Source of the DNA: Myxococcus virescens
GTDB lineage: Bacteria > Myxococcota > Myxococcia > Myxococcales > Myxococcaceae
Length of the DNA stretch: 64,000 bases
Reading direction: 5' to 3'
NCBI RefSeq assembly: GCF_900101905.1
Contig: NZ_FNAJ01000022.1
Location: 43,597-107,596 of the forward strand
Part shown: one piece after another, positions 9,256 to 16,959 of the stretch
Numbering within the stretch: the first letter of the stretch is position 1
How the letters are laid out: each line of letters opens with the position of its first letter
The notes under the pieces: generated by a model
Seen by the model: the letters and a program-made list of their open reading frames with translations, nothing else
What the model was told of the DNA's origin: nothing
Databases searched by the model: none
Translations under genes and position numbers: made by a program

Positions 9256-9755
9256 ATCCCCACCTGTGCCCGGACCTCGAAGTCCTCTTCACGGAGCTGG
9301 ACGCCGGCGAAGGCCCCGCGCTGGACCACGCCGCCGAGTGCGCCGCCTGCGCCGCCGTCCTGGAAGAGCACCGGCTGATGGAGCAGGACCTGTACCGGCT
9401 GGCGGATCCCCTCCCCCCGCCCACCCTGGTGGCCAGCGTCATGGCGCGCGTGTCCGCCGAACCCGTGCCCCGGCGCCGCGAGGTCTGGTCCGGGCTGGCC
9501 ATCCTGCTGACGTCGATGCTGGGCGGGCTGGGCTACCTGGTGATGAGCGACCAGGCGCTCGGCCGGCTGGGAACCGGGCTGGCCTCCGTCCTGGTGCAGG
9601 GGCGCCCCTTCATCGAAGGCGTCCTCAGTGGCGCCCACGCGCTGTGGTCCACCGCAGGCCTGACGGTGGCCTGCTCTCTCGCCTTCCTCCTGCTGACGTC
9701 TCTGTACGGTCTCAAGCGGCTTGTCGGCAACGGGCCCACTCCTTCCGAAGCGTGA
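9252..9755 (+). CDS. Anti-sigma-factor-like membrane protein (zinc finger)
   Basis: 167 residues, starting within the stop of the sigma gene (ATGA overlap). The N-terminal 50 residues contain C6 and a HAAECAAC segment, an HxxxCxxC zinc-binding motif characteristic of ZAS-type anti-sigma factors. Two hydrophobic segments (about 80-98 and 135-155) anchor it in the inner membrane. Known ZAS proteins bind the sigma factor through the zinc domain and release it on an envelope signal. Position and overlap make this the probable partner of the upstream ECF sigma factor. Confidence 0.85.
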   Translation: MNPHLCPDLEVLFTELDAGEGPALDHAAECAACAAVLEEHRLMEQDLYRLADPLPPPTLVASVMARVSAEPVPRRREVWSGLAILLTSMLGGLGYLVMSDQALGRLGTGLASVLVQGRPFIEGVLSGAHALWSTAGLTVACSLAFLLLTSLYGLKRLVGNGPTPSEA

Positions 9756-9762
9756 GCGAACC

Positions 9763-11217
9763 ATGAAGCTCCTTCCTCGAATCCTCTTCCCCGCGCTGCT
9801 GCTCGGCGCCCCCCTGGCGCTTGCCCAGGACACGGCGCCCCAGGCCGGCGTGACGGCGCCCGCCGCGAGCACCATCGACATCAGCTTCCGCGGCACCCTG
9901 CGCGACGCCCTCAAGACCATCGCCGACAAGGGGGGCCTCAACCTGGTCGTCACCGGCGACCTGGACTCGCCCGCCGAGGTCCACCTGCGCGGCGTCACGG
10001 CGAACCAGGCCCTGCGCACCGTGGCCCGGGCGTACTCCCTGCGCCTGGACCAGGACGGCACCATCTTCACGCTGCGGCCCATGACGGCGCAGGAGAAGCA
10101 CGCCGCCGAATCGGGTGAGTCCGAAGCCCACGCCGACGCCGCATCGGTCGCGCCGCCCGTGGCCAGCGATCCTCCGGAGATGGCGATTCCTCCCATCCCG
10201 TCCATCCCTCCGATTCCCGACCTCCCGAACGCGTTCTCCGAGGAGACGCGGAGCGAGATGAAGCGCGCCCGGGAGGAGATGAAGCGGGCCCGCGACGAGG
10301 TGCGGCGCAACATGCGTCGCAACGGCAGCCGCAACGTGGTGGCGCGCGGACAGAACCTGGAGGTGAAGGACGGCCAGACGGTGGAGAGCGCCGTGGTGTA
10401 CGGCGGCAACCTGGTGGTCCACGGCCACGTGAAGGATGACGCGGTCGCCTTCGGCGGCAACCTGGAGGTCCACGGCCGCGTGGATGGGGACGCGCATGCC
10501 TTCGGCGGCAACGTCATCCTGGGGCCGGATGCCCACGTGGAGGGCGACGTGTCTGCCTTTGGCGGCTCGGTGGAGCGCGACGACGACGCCCAGGTGGAAG
10601 GCAGCATCGAGTCCTTCGGCGGCGCGGGCATTGGCCGCATGGTGGCCAGTGAAATCAAGAAGGGCGTGAAGGAAGCCAAGGACCCCTCCGAGAGCCGGAG
10701 GGACCGCGACGATGACGGCGCGGGCCTGGCGGGCTTCATCCTCACCTTCGCGGTGCTCTTCGGGCTCGGCTTCCTGGGACAGATGTTCTTCCCCGCGCGC
10801 ATGAAGCAGTTGGGCGAGGAAGTGCGCCGCAAGCCGGTGCAGGCGGGGCTCACCGGCTTCGTGGGACTGCTGGCGATGATTCCCCTCACGGTGGTGCTGT
10901 GCATCACCATCATCGGCATCCCGGTGGCGCTGGTGCTGTGGATGGCGGCCCCCGTGGCGGCGGCGCTCGGCTACGCGGCGGTGGCCAGCGAGCTGGGCAC
11001 GCGGTTGCCCATCTTCCGCGGCCGGAAGACGCAGGCGGTGGTGCTGGCCCTGGGGCTGCTGGTGCTGATGGTGGTGGGCTCGCTCCCCATCGTCGGCCCT
11101 CTCATCACCACGCTGGTCGCTCTGATGGCCCTGGGCGCGGTGGTCCGCACCCGCTTCGGGCAGCGGCCGCAGGGCATGCCCGAGCCCGTCATCCCCTCGA
11201 ACGAGCAGCCGGTCTGA
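9763..11217 (+). CDS. Exported protein: STN-like domain, bactofilin-like repeats, C-terminal membrane helices
   Basis: 484 residues from the ATG at 9763; signal peptide MKLLPRILFPALLLGAPLALA. Residues about 35-105 resemble the short N-terminal domain of secretins/TonB receptors (ISFRGTLRDALKTIADKGG). Residues about 105-200 hold a Pro-rich and charged helical stretch. Then come glycine-spaced hexapeptide-like repeats (VVYGGNLVVHG, VAFGGNLEVHG, HAFGGNVILG, SAFGGSVERD) like those of polymer-forming bactofilin-type proteins. At least three hydrophobic segments follow to the end. It lies 7 bases after the anti-sigma gene, in the same operon. Likely a membrane-anchored envelope scaffold under control of the sigma/anti-sigma pair (inference). 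A shorter relative is at 18165-18689. Confidence 0.85.
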   Translation: MKLLPRILFPALLLGAPLALAQDTAPQAGVTAPAASTIDISFRGTLRDALKTIADKGGLNLVVTGDLDSPAEVHLRGVTANQALRTVARAYSLRLDQDGTIFTLRPMTAQEKHAAESGESEAHADAASVAPPVASDPPEMAIPPIPSIPPIPDLPNAFSEETRSEMKRAREEMKRARDEVRRNMRRNGSRNVVARGQNLEVKDGQTVESAVVYGGNLVVHGHVKDDAVAFGGNLEVHGRVDGDAHAFGGNVILGPDAHVEGDVSAFGGSVERDDDAQVEGSIESFGGAGIGRMVASEIKKGVKEAKDPSESRRDRDDDGAGLAGFILTFAVLFGLGFLGQMFFPARMKQLGEEVRRKPVQAGLTGFVGLLAMIPLTVVLCITIIGIPVALVLWMAAPVAAALGYAAVASELGTRLPIFRGRKTQAVVLALGLLVLMVVGSLPIVGPLITTLVALMALGAVVRTRFGQRPQGMPEPVIPSNEQPV

Positions 11218-11271
11218 CAGGGATTGCCGGATGCTTTGCCCGGCGCGTCACGCACTGACGTAAGTCTTCAA

Positions 11272-11320
11272 GGGGACTGTCCCGGGCGCCACACGGCCCG
11301 AGACGGTCCCCTCTCGTTTT
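11272..11320 (+). terminator. Intrinsic terminator of the sigma operon
   Basis: Two 16-base arms, 11272-11287 and 11296-11311, pair with one G-T wobble and one mismatch around an 8-base loop, followed by TCTCGTTTT. It begins 54 bases after the last operon stop codon. Confidence 0.85.
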
Positions 11321-11449
11321 ACGGTGTGCGCCTTAGCCAAGGTCGGGCGCGCCATCACCGCGCCTATCAGCCAGGCATGTTGGGCATGGCGCGTCATGCC
11401 GTCAGAGGCTTTGACCGCCCGGTCCGCGTGGGCCATTTTGGCACACCCT

Positions 11450-12796
11450 ATGCGACGCCTTCCCGACGTACCGCCGCGCGGCCGGGCCATCACCGTGGAC
11501 CTCGAGGGCGAGAGCCTCCCCGCCATCGAAGGTGAGCCGGTGGCGTGCTCGCTGATTGCCGCGGGTGAGCCCATGCTCGCCCGCTCCATCAAGTACCACC
11601 GGCCGCGAGGCCCCTACTGCTTCGCCGGGGCCTGCTCGCATTGCCTGATGCGGGTGGACGGCGTGCCCAATGTCTACGCGTGCCGCACGCCCGCGCGGGA
11701 CGGCATGAAGCTGGAGCGGCAGAACGCCTACCCCTCCGCGAAGGTGGACATCTTCGAGAGCATCGACTGGTTCTTCCCCAAGGGCATGGACCACCACGAG
11801 ATGTTCGCCGGCGTCCCGGTGGCCGAGCAGGTGATGGCCAAGGTGGCGCGGCAGCTCGCGGGGCTGGGCCTGCTGCCCAAGACACCCGCGCCCGTGACGG
11901 CGCCCGCGCGCACGGTGCGCACCCGCGTGGCCGTGGTGGGCGGCGGCGCGGCGGGACTGGCGGCGGCGCGCGTGCTCACCGAACGGGACGTGGGCTTCCT
12001 CCTCATCGAGCGGGACGACGCGCTCGGCGGCCGGCTCGCGAACGGCGCGCCGGAAGCCGGCGGCCCCAGCCTGGACGACATCCACCGCATCTCCCCCAGC
12101 AGCGTGCTCACGCGGGCCACCGCGCTGGGCCTGTATGACGACGATGCGGGGCGCTTCCTCGCGGTGGGCACCTGGGAGGCGGACGCGCCGCGCCTGGTGA
12201 AGGTGTACTCGGAGCGCTTCCTGCTCACGCCCGGCGGCCATCCGCCCACGCTCCCCTTCGAGAACAATGACTTGCCCGGCGTCTACGCGGGCCGCGCGGC
12301 CAGCCTGCTGCTGCGCCGCTACGACGTGGCGCCGGAGACCGCGGCCCTGGTGGGCTGGGGCGCGGAGCTGCACGCGCTGGCGAACCTGCTCCAGGAGCGC
12401 GGCACGAAGGTGGTGGCGGTGGTGGACCTGCGGGACACGCCGCCGGCGGGCGCCCATGCCACGGCGGTGCGAGGCAGCGAGCCCAAGGCCCATGGCCTGC
12501 GCGGCGTGAGCGCCTTCAGCTACACGCGCGAGGGCGGCGGACGCGAGAAGGTGTCGTGTGACGCGGTGCTGGTGTCCGTCCCCGTCAGCCCCAGCTTCGA
12601 GCTGGCGCGGCAGGGCGGCGCGAAGGTGCCTTTCGACGAGAAGCGCGGGCTCTTCGTGGTGGAGACGGACGCGGACGGGCGCACCCAGGCGCCGGACGTG
12701 TACGCCGCGGGTGACGTCACGGGCGGAGGCACCGCGAAGGACGCGGCGGCGGCCGGACGGCGCGCGGCCCAGGCGCTGGTGGGAGGGCTGTCATGA
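11450..12796 (+). CDS. Sarcosine-oxidase-alpha/HcnAB-like: 2Fe-2S domain fused to FAD/NAD oxidoreductase
   Basis: 448 residues from the ATG at 11450 (the earlier frame reads as non-protein). Residues about 10-90 match the N-terminal [2Fe-2S] domain of HcnA/sarcosine oxidase alpha: KYHRPRGPYC, then CFAGACSHC and a fourth Cys in VYACRTP, giving a full plant-ferredoxin-type cysteine set. Residues about 155 onward form a pyridine-nucleotide-disulphide-type flavoprotein: GGGAAGLAAARVL dinucleotide fold, ending TQAPDVYAAGDVTGGG. The C-terminal BFD iron-sulphur domain usual in HcnB is missing here and instead starts the next protein. Stop and next start overlap (ATGA). Probable membrane-associated or soluble dehydrogenase of an amino acid or imino acid; the substrate cannot be read from sequence. 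Confidence 0.88.
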   Translation: MRRLPDVPPRGRAITVDLEGESLPAIEGEPVACSLIAAGEPMLARSIKYHRPRGPYCFAGACSHCLMRVDGVPNVYACRTPARDGMKLERQNAYPSAKVDIFESIDWFFPKGMDHHEMFAGVPVAEQVMAKVARQLAGLGLLPKTPAPVTAPARTVRTRVAVVGGGAAGLAAARVLTERDVGFLLIERDDALGGRLANGAPEAGGPSLDDIHRISPSSVLTRATALGLYDDDAGRFLAVGTWEADAPRLVKVYSERFLLTPGGHPPTLPFENNDLPGVYAGRAASLLLRRYDVAPETAALVGWGAELHALANLLQERGTKVVAVVDLRDTPPAGAHATAVRGSEPKAHGLRGVSAFSYTREGGGREKVSCDAVLVSVPVSPSFELARQGGAKVPFDEKRGLFVVETDADGRTQAPDVYAAGDVTGGGTAKDAAAAGRRAAQALVGGLS

Positions 12797-14310
12797 GCAA
12801 GGCGATGATCTGCTCCTGTGAGGACGTCACCGTCGACGACATCCGTCACGCGGTGTCCCGGGGCTTCTGCGACGTGGAGTCGGTGAAGCGCTACACCGGC
12901 TTCGGCACCGGCATCTGCCAGGGCAAGAGCTGCACGGCGGCGGTGGCCGCGCTGCTGGAGAAGGAGAAGGCGCTCAAGCCCGCGGCCGTGGTGCCCTTCA
13001 CGCCGCGCCCGCCGCTCTACCCCACCGAGCTGCGGATGATGGCCTCCGCGCCCGTGGACGAGTCCCAGCCGCCCGTGGGCGGGCTGCCGCAGGAAGTGGA
13101 CGCCTTCCCCGCCGCGCTGCGCCCGGAGGGCCCGGTGCCCGCGAAGGCGAAGGTGGTCATCATCGGCGGCGGCATCATGGGCCTGGCGCTGGCGTACAAC
13201 CTGGCGCGCGCCGGTGAGACGGACGTGGTGGTGCTGGAGCGCGGCTACCTGTGCGCGGGCGCGTCTGGCCGCAACGGCGGTGGCGTGCGCATGCAGTGGG
13301 GCACGCCCTCGCTGGTGGAGCTGGCCAAGCGCTCCATCGAGCTGATGAAGGGCTTCGCGCGCGAGCTGGGCATCAACGTCTGGCTGCGCCAGGGGGGCTA
13401 CATCTTCCTGGCGAAGACGAAGCCGGTGGCCCAGCGGCTGGAGCGCAACGTCTCGCTGCACAACCGCTTCGGCGTCCCCACCCGGCTCATCACCCCCGAC
13501 GAGGCGCGCGGCATCGTCCCCGGGCTCACGATGAAGGACTGCCTCATCGCGTCCTACAATCCCGAGGACGGCGTCATCTTCCCCTGGCCCTTCCTGTGGG
13601 GCTACGCGCAGGGCTGCCAGAAGCGCGGCGTCCGCGTGGAGACGTACACGGACGTCACCGGCTTCGAGACCAGCGGCGGCCAGGTGCGCAAGGTGAAGAC
13701 GACGCGCGGGGACATCGCCTGCGACACCGTGGTGCTGGCCGCCGGCGCCTGGAGTCCGCAGGTGGCGAAGCTGGTGGACGTGAAGCTGCCCAACGAGCCG
13801 CACCGCCACGAAATCCTCAGCACCGAGCCGCTGAAGCCCTTCCTGGGGCCGCTGGTGTCCGTGCTCGACAGCGGGCTGTACTTCAGCCAGTCCATGCGCG
13901 GCGAAATCGTGGGCGGCATGGGCGACGCCAAGGAGCCCGCGGGCCTCAACATGGGCAGCACCCTGCGCTTCGTGTCGCGCTTCGCGCAGGCGCTGATGGA
14001 GCAGCTGCCCGAGGTGGGCCACGTCAAGGTGCTGCGCCAGTGGGCCGGTTGCTACGACGTGACGCCGGACAACAACCCGATTCTGGGACGCACCCCGGGC
14101 CTGGACAACCTGCTCCAGATGTCCGGCTTCGTGGGCCACGGCTTCATGATGGCCCCCGCCGTCGCGGAGCGGATGGCGAAGTGGATGGCCACCGGCGAGT
14201 CCGACGAGCTCTTCACCCGCTTCAACCTCCGGCGCTATTCTGACGCGGCGGGCCATTCGCGTGACTTCGGCACCGGAACGCTGGAGCGCGAGGACATGGT
14301 CATCGGCTGA
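12793..14310 (+). CDS. BFD iron-sulphur domain fused to FAD-dependent amine/amino-acid oxidase (SoxB/HcnC-like)
   Basis: 505 residues, coupled by ATGA to the upstream subunit. Residues 1-60 are a BFD-type [2Fe-2S] domain (ICSCEDV ... TGICQGKSC). After a linker, about 115-480 is a DAO-family flavoenzyme: IIGGGIMGLALAYNLA, LERGYLCAGASGRNGGGV, then CYDVTPDNNPILG and GFVGHGFMMAP near the C-terminus, all typical of sarcosine oxidase beta, HcnC and opine/hydroxyproline dehydrogenases. With the partner gene this gives a two-subunit enzyme holding two FADs and two iron-sulphur centres. A very strong terminator follows, so the two genes form a compact operon. Confidence 0.9.
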   Translation: MSKAMICSCEDVTVDDIRHAVSRGFCDVESVKRYTGFGTGICQGKSCTAAVAALLEKEKALKPAAVVPFTPRPPLYPTELRMMASAPVDESQPPVGGLPQEVDAFPAALRPEGPVPAKAKVVIIGGGIMGLALAYNLARAGETDVVVLERGYLCAGASGRNGGGVRMQWGTPSLVELAKRSIELMKGFARELGINVWLRQGGYIFLAKTKPVAQRLERNVSLHNRFGVPTRLITPDEARGIVPGLTMKDCLIASYNPEDGVIFPWPFLWGYAQGCQKRGVRVETYTDVTGFETSGGQVRKVKTTRGDIACDTVVLAAGAWSPQVAKLVDVKLPNEPHRHEILSTEPLKPFLGPLVSVLDSGLYFSQSMRGEIVGGMGDAKEPAGLNMGSTLRFVSRFAQALMEQLPEVGHVKVLRQWAGCYDVTPDNNPILGRTPGLDNLLQMSGFVGHGFMMAPAVAERMAKWMATGESDELFTRFNLRRYSDAAGHSRDFGTGTLEREDMVIG

Positions 14311-14331
14311 GCCCCTGGCCGCGCCGCTCCC

Positions 14332-14385
14332 GGGCCGCGCCTGGACCCCGTCTCCACCGGGTCCGGACGCGGCCCTTGTATTTTT
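14332..14385 (+). terminator. Intrinsic terminator of the flavoenzyme operon
   Basis: 17-base arms at 14332-14348 and 14359-14375 pair except for one wobble and one mismatch, 10-base loop, followed directly by TTGTATTTTT (14376-14385). It starts 22 bases after the stop codon. Confidence 0.92.
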
Positions 14386-14426
14386 CCGGAGCCTGTCCTG
14401 ACCGGAGACAACGGCCGGGGAGCGAA

Positions 14427-14456
14427 TTGACCCGGAGCGCACCAGCTCAGGATAAT
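14427..14456 (+). promoter_or_regulatory. Sigma-70-type promoter candidate for the secreted protease
   Basis: TTGACC (14427-14432), 18-base spacer, GATAAT (14451-14456), lying in the non-coding stretch 14311-14659 after the terminator. The predicted leader is about 200 bases long. The remainder of this gap shows no other gene or clear structure. Confidence 0.6.
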
Positions 14457-14659
14457 CTCGCAAATCACGAAAACCACTGGCGACCGTCAGTGGAGTTGTG
14501 AAGCGCCTTTACATCAACAACTGAGTTACCTGGACAGGGACGCACCAGTCGCGCGTGTCGGCGCGGTGCCCGCTTCGAGTGGCGACGCTCGGAGTGGAGG
14601 CATGGCACGGCGCGTGCCTTGGCGCCTCGCCGCGCAATCCAGCGCGAGGAGGTGTTCCG

Positions 14660-15454
14660 ATGTTCCCGAAGAGCGTTCGTGCGCTGTTCCTGGTGGGAGC
14701 CCTGTCTGCCTGCGGTACCGAAGCACCTCCCGACGTTCCCAACGCGGACGGCCAGGAGCCACTGCAGTCGCAGGAGTCCAACGTCATCGTGGGCTCGGTG
14801 AACTGGGTGAGCGCCACGACGCTGTCCGGCACGCAGCGCACGCGCTCGCGCGCGGTGGGCTACCTGTCCATTCCGGCGGTGGGCTCGCGTTGCACGGCGT
14901 GGCTGGTGTCGCGGGATGTCATCATCACCAACAACCACTGCGTCGGCAGCAGCTCCGAGGCCTCCGGTGCGCGCGTGTCCTTCAACTATGAGGACGGCGT
15001 CAGCTCCACCGCTCGCGTCTGGTACAACTGCGGCACGATGATCCGCACCTGGGCCAGCGACGACATGACGGCGCTGCGCTGCACGGCCACCAACGGCCAG
15101 CTCCCAGGTGACGTGTACGGCTGGCTGACGGTGGCCAGCGCCAACGCCGCCACCAACGCCAGCATCTACGTGGTCCACCAGAACTGCGACTACTACACGA
15201 CGAGCGGCTGCACGCCGACGAAGAAGTCCTCGCCGGGCGTGGTGCGCAATGCCAACTACAGCACCACGGACCTGTCCTATGACGCGGACACGCTGGGCGG
15301 CTCGTCCGGCTCGCCCGTGCTGTCCTCGTCTTCGCACCAGGTGGTGGGCCTGCACCACATCGGCCTGGGCGGCAACTCGCAGGGCCGCGGCACGGCCAAC
15401 ACCGGCGTGAAGGCCACGCGCGTGAAGGCGCGCCTGGCCGAGATTGGCCTCTAG
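14660..15454 (+). CDS. Secreted V8/trypsin-like serine endopeptidase, lipoprotein signal
   Basis: 264 residues from the ATG at 14660, preceded by GCGAGGAGG. The signal MFPKSVRALFLVGALSAC ends in a lipobox (LSAC, Cys18), so the protein is probably lipid-anchored or exported. The chymotrypsin-fold triad is complete: His93 in TNNHCVG, Asp135 in DDMTALR, and Ser216 in GGSSGSPV, the last resembling the glutamyl endopeptidase (V8) GxSGSP form. Four or more cysteines may form disulphides. Such secreted proteases suit the predatory, protein-feeding life of myxobacteria. It ends 15 bases before a convergent SDR gene. Confidence 0.9.
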   Translation: MFPKSVRALFLVGALSACGTEAPPDVPNADGQEPLQSQESNVIVGSVNWVSATTLSGTQRTRSRAVGYLSIPAVGSRCTAWLVSRDVIITNNHCVGSSSEASGARVSFNYEDGVSSTARVWYNCGTMIRTWASDDMTALRCTATNGQLPGDVYGWLTVASANAATNASIYVVHQNCDYYTTSGCTPTKKSSPGVVRNANYSTTDLSYDADTLGGSSGSPVLSSSSHQVVGLHHIGLGGNSQGRGTANTGVKATRVKARLAEIGL

Positions 15455-15469
15455 AGCCGAGCCTCCGCG

Positions 15470-16330
15470 TCACGCGGGTGATGGCTCGCCCGCCAGCGGC
15501 AGCGTCTGGGGGGCCTGCCGGGGAGGGAGCAGCAACGCCTCCCGCCGCAGGCCCCGCAGCGCCATCCGCCCCAGGCTCCGCTTGAGCCCGCGAGGCAGCA
15601 GTGGCAGCAGCCGCATCACCCACCGGTGCCCCAGGCCCGGGTACACCAGGGCCTGGCCGCGCTCGAAGCCGGCGAGCGCCTCGCGGGCGCAGCGCTCCAG
15701 CGACAGATGGAAGAAGGGCGCCAGCGACTCCGCGCCCTCCACCCCCGCCTCCCACAGCGGCCCCGGCGCCACGCGCGTCACCGTGACGCCCTGCCCCTCC
15801 ACCTCCAGGCGCAGCGCCTCCGTGAAGCCGTCCAGGAAGCGCTGGGTGGCGGAGAAGGTGGCCGAGCCCGGCAGGATGAGCTGCGCCGCGCCGGAGCCGA
15901 TGTTGAGGATGCCGCCCCGTCCACGCTCCAACATGGGCTTGAGCAGCCGGTGCGTCAGCAGCGCGGGCACCCAGACGTTGGCGCGCAACATGGCTTCCAC
16001 ACGCCCCCAGCCCTCCTGGGCATAGAGCGCCTGGTCGCCCTCCGCGGCGTTGTTCACCAACACGTCCACGCGGACGAACTGCGACTCCAGCGAAGCGAGC
16101 AGCGCGTCCACCTGCTGGGGATCGCACACGTCGCAGGATTCGACGAGCACGCCCAGCGTCGGGTAGTTCAGCAGGAGTTCCTCGCGCAGGGGCTCCAGGA
16201 CCTGGGCCTGATGGTCCACGAGCACCAGGGTCCGAACGCGACGCGCAAGCAGCCGGGCAAGCTCCCGGCCAATCCCCCGGGCCGCGCCGATGATCAGCAC
16301 GGTTCCTTGGTCGATGGGGAGAGGACGCAT
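15470..16330 (-). CDS. SDR-family protein lacking the catalytic Tyr and Lys
   Basis: 286 residues from the ATG at 16330 (GGAGG upstream). Rossmann short-chain dehydrogenase: nucleotide-binding GAARGIG (15-21), NNAAEG (93-98) and the Ser146 position are conserved. The YxxxK active site is replaced by Phe159 and Gln163 (ATFSATQRF), checked codon by codon (TTC and CAG). It could therefore bind NAD(P) but probably does not catalyse the usual oxidoreduction. It is divergent from the universal stress gene. The C-terminal 40 residues are basic and extend beyond the usual fold. Family certain; function unknown. Confidence 0.85.
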   Translation of the reverse strand: MRPLPIDQGTVLIIGAARGIGRELARLLARRVRTLVLVDHQAQVLEPLREELLLNYPTLGVLVESCDVCDPQQVDALLASLESQFVRVDVLVNNAAEGDQALYAQEGWGRVEAMLRANVWVPALLTHRLLKPMLERGRGGILNIGSGAAQLILPGSATFSATQRFLDGFTEALRLEVEGQGVTVTRVAPGPLWEAGVEGAESLAPFFHLSLERCAREALAGFERGQALVYPGLGHRWVMRLLPLLPRGLKRSLGRMALRGLRREALLLPPRQAPQTLPLAGEPSPA

Positions 16331-16485
16331 GACAAAATCCTCCGTTCGTTGAGGTGCCCATCGTGCGCATGCCTTGCGCGGTCTGCCGCTCCCCCCGCAG
16401 GGTTTGCACGCCTGGACAGCAGACGACCGGCGCGGCGCTGGCACGGCTCTTCCATCTGGGGCGTGCCATGCCCAGAAAAGAAGAC

Positions 16486-16947
16486 ATGGCGACTGTTTCC
16501 CGAATCCTCGTTCCCGTGGACCTGTCGGACGGCTCCCGGGAGGTCATCGACTACGCGGTGAAGCTCGCTCGGCCTTTCAAGGCATCGGTCGAGGTGGTCC
16601 ACGCCTGGGAGCCCCCCCAGTACGTGGCGCCCGACCTGCTGGTGGCCGCGCCGGGGTGGAACTCCCAATCCCTGGAGCACGTCGCCGTGGAGGCAGCGAC
16701 GAAGGAGCTGACGGCCCAGATGAACCAGGGGGAGCCCCCGGGCGTCCCGGTGAGCCAGAAAATCGTCGTGGGTGAGGCGGCGTCCACCATCCTCGACCTC
16801 GCCGAGCAGGACCAATGCGACCTCATCGTCATGGGCACTCACGGCCGGCGCGGCCTTCCCCGCCTGCTCCTGGGAAGCGTGGCGCAGAAGGTCGTCGCCC
16901 GCGCGTCCTGCCCGGTGCTCACCATCCACCTGTCCGAGCGGAAGTAG
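16486..16947 (+). CDS. Universal stress protein (UspA family)
   Basis: 153 residues from the ATG at 16486 (MATVSRILVPVDLSD), preceded by AAAAGAAGAC; an ATG at 16468 would add six residues. A single Usp domain with strand-1 Asp (VPVD) and the ATP-binding signature GxxGxxxxxxxxxGS, seen as GTHGRRGLPRLLLGSV near residue 120. Usp proteins of this type bind ATP and help survival under starvation, redox or membrane stress. Upstream lies the divergent SDR gene; downstream is a convergent membrane-protein gene. Confidence 0.95.
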   Translation: MATVSRILVPVDLSDGSREVIDYAVKLARPFKASVEVVHAWEPPQYVAPDLLVAAPGWNSQSLEHVAVEAATKELTAQMNQGEPPGVPVSQKIVVGEAASTILDLAEQDQCDLIVMGTHGRRGLPRLLLGSVAQKVVARASCPVLTIHLSERK

Positions 16948-16959
16948 CGCGGACGCGCC

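Noticed and set aside
11439..11454. Sigma-54-like TGGCAC-N5-ATGCG at the start of the flavoenzyme gene
   Set aside because: It keeps GG-N10-GC but overlaps the chosen ATG at 11450, leaving no room for a leader; two of the -12 bases deviate. Probably chance.
12793..14310. Calling the flavoenzyme operon hcnABC (hydrogen cyanide synthase)
   Set aside because: Domains are shared with sarcosine, hydroxyproline and opine oxidases, and the BFD position differs; the substrate cannot be read from sequence.
16439..16454. Near-perfect sigma-54 match TGGCAC-N5-TTCCA before the universal stress gene
   Set aside because: The essential -12 GC is CC, and the distance to the start codon (about 30 bases) is very short. 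Not supported.
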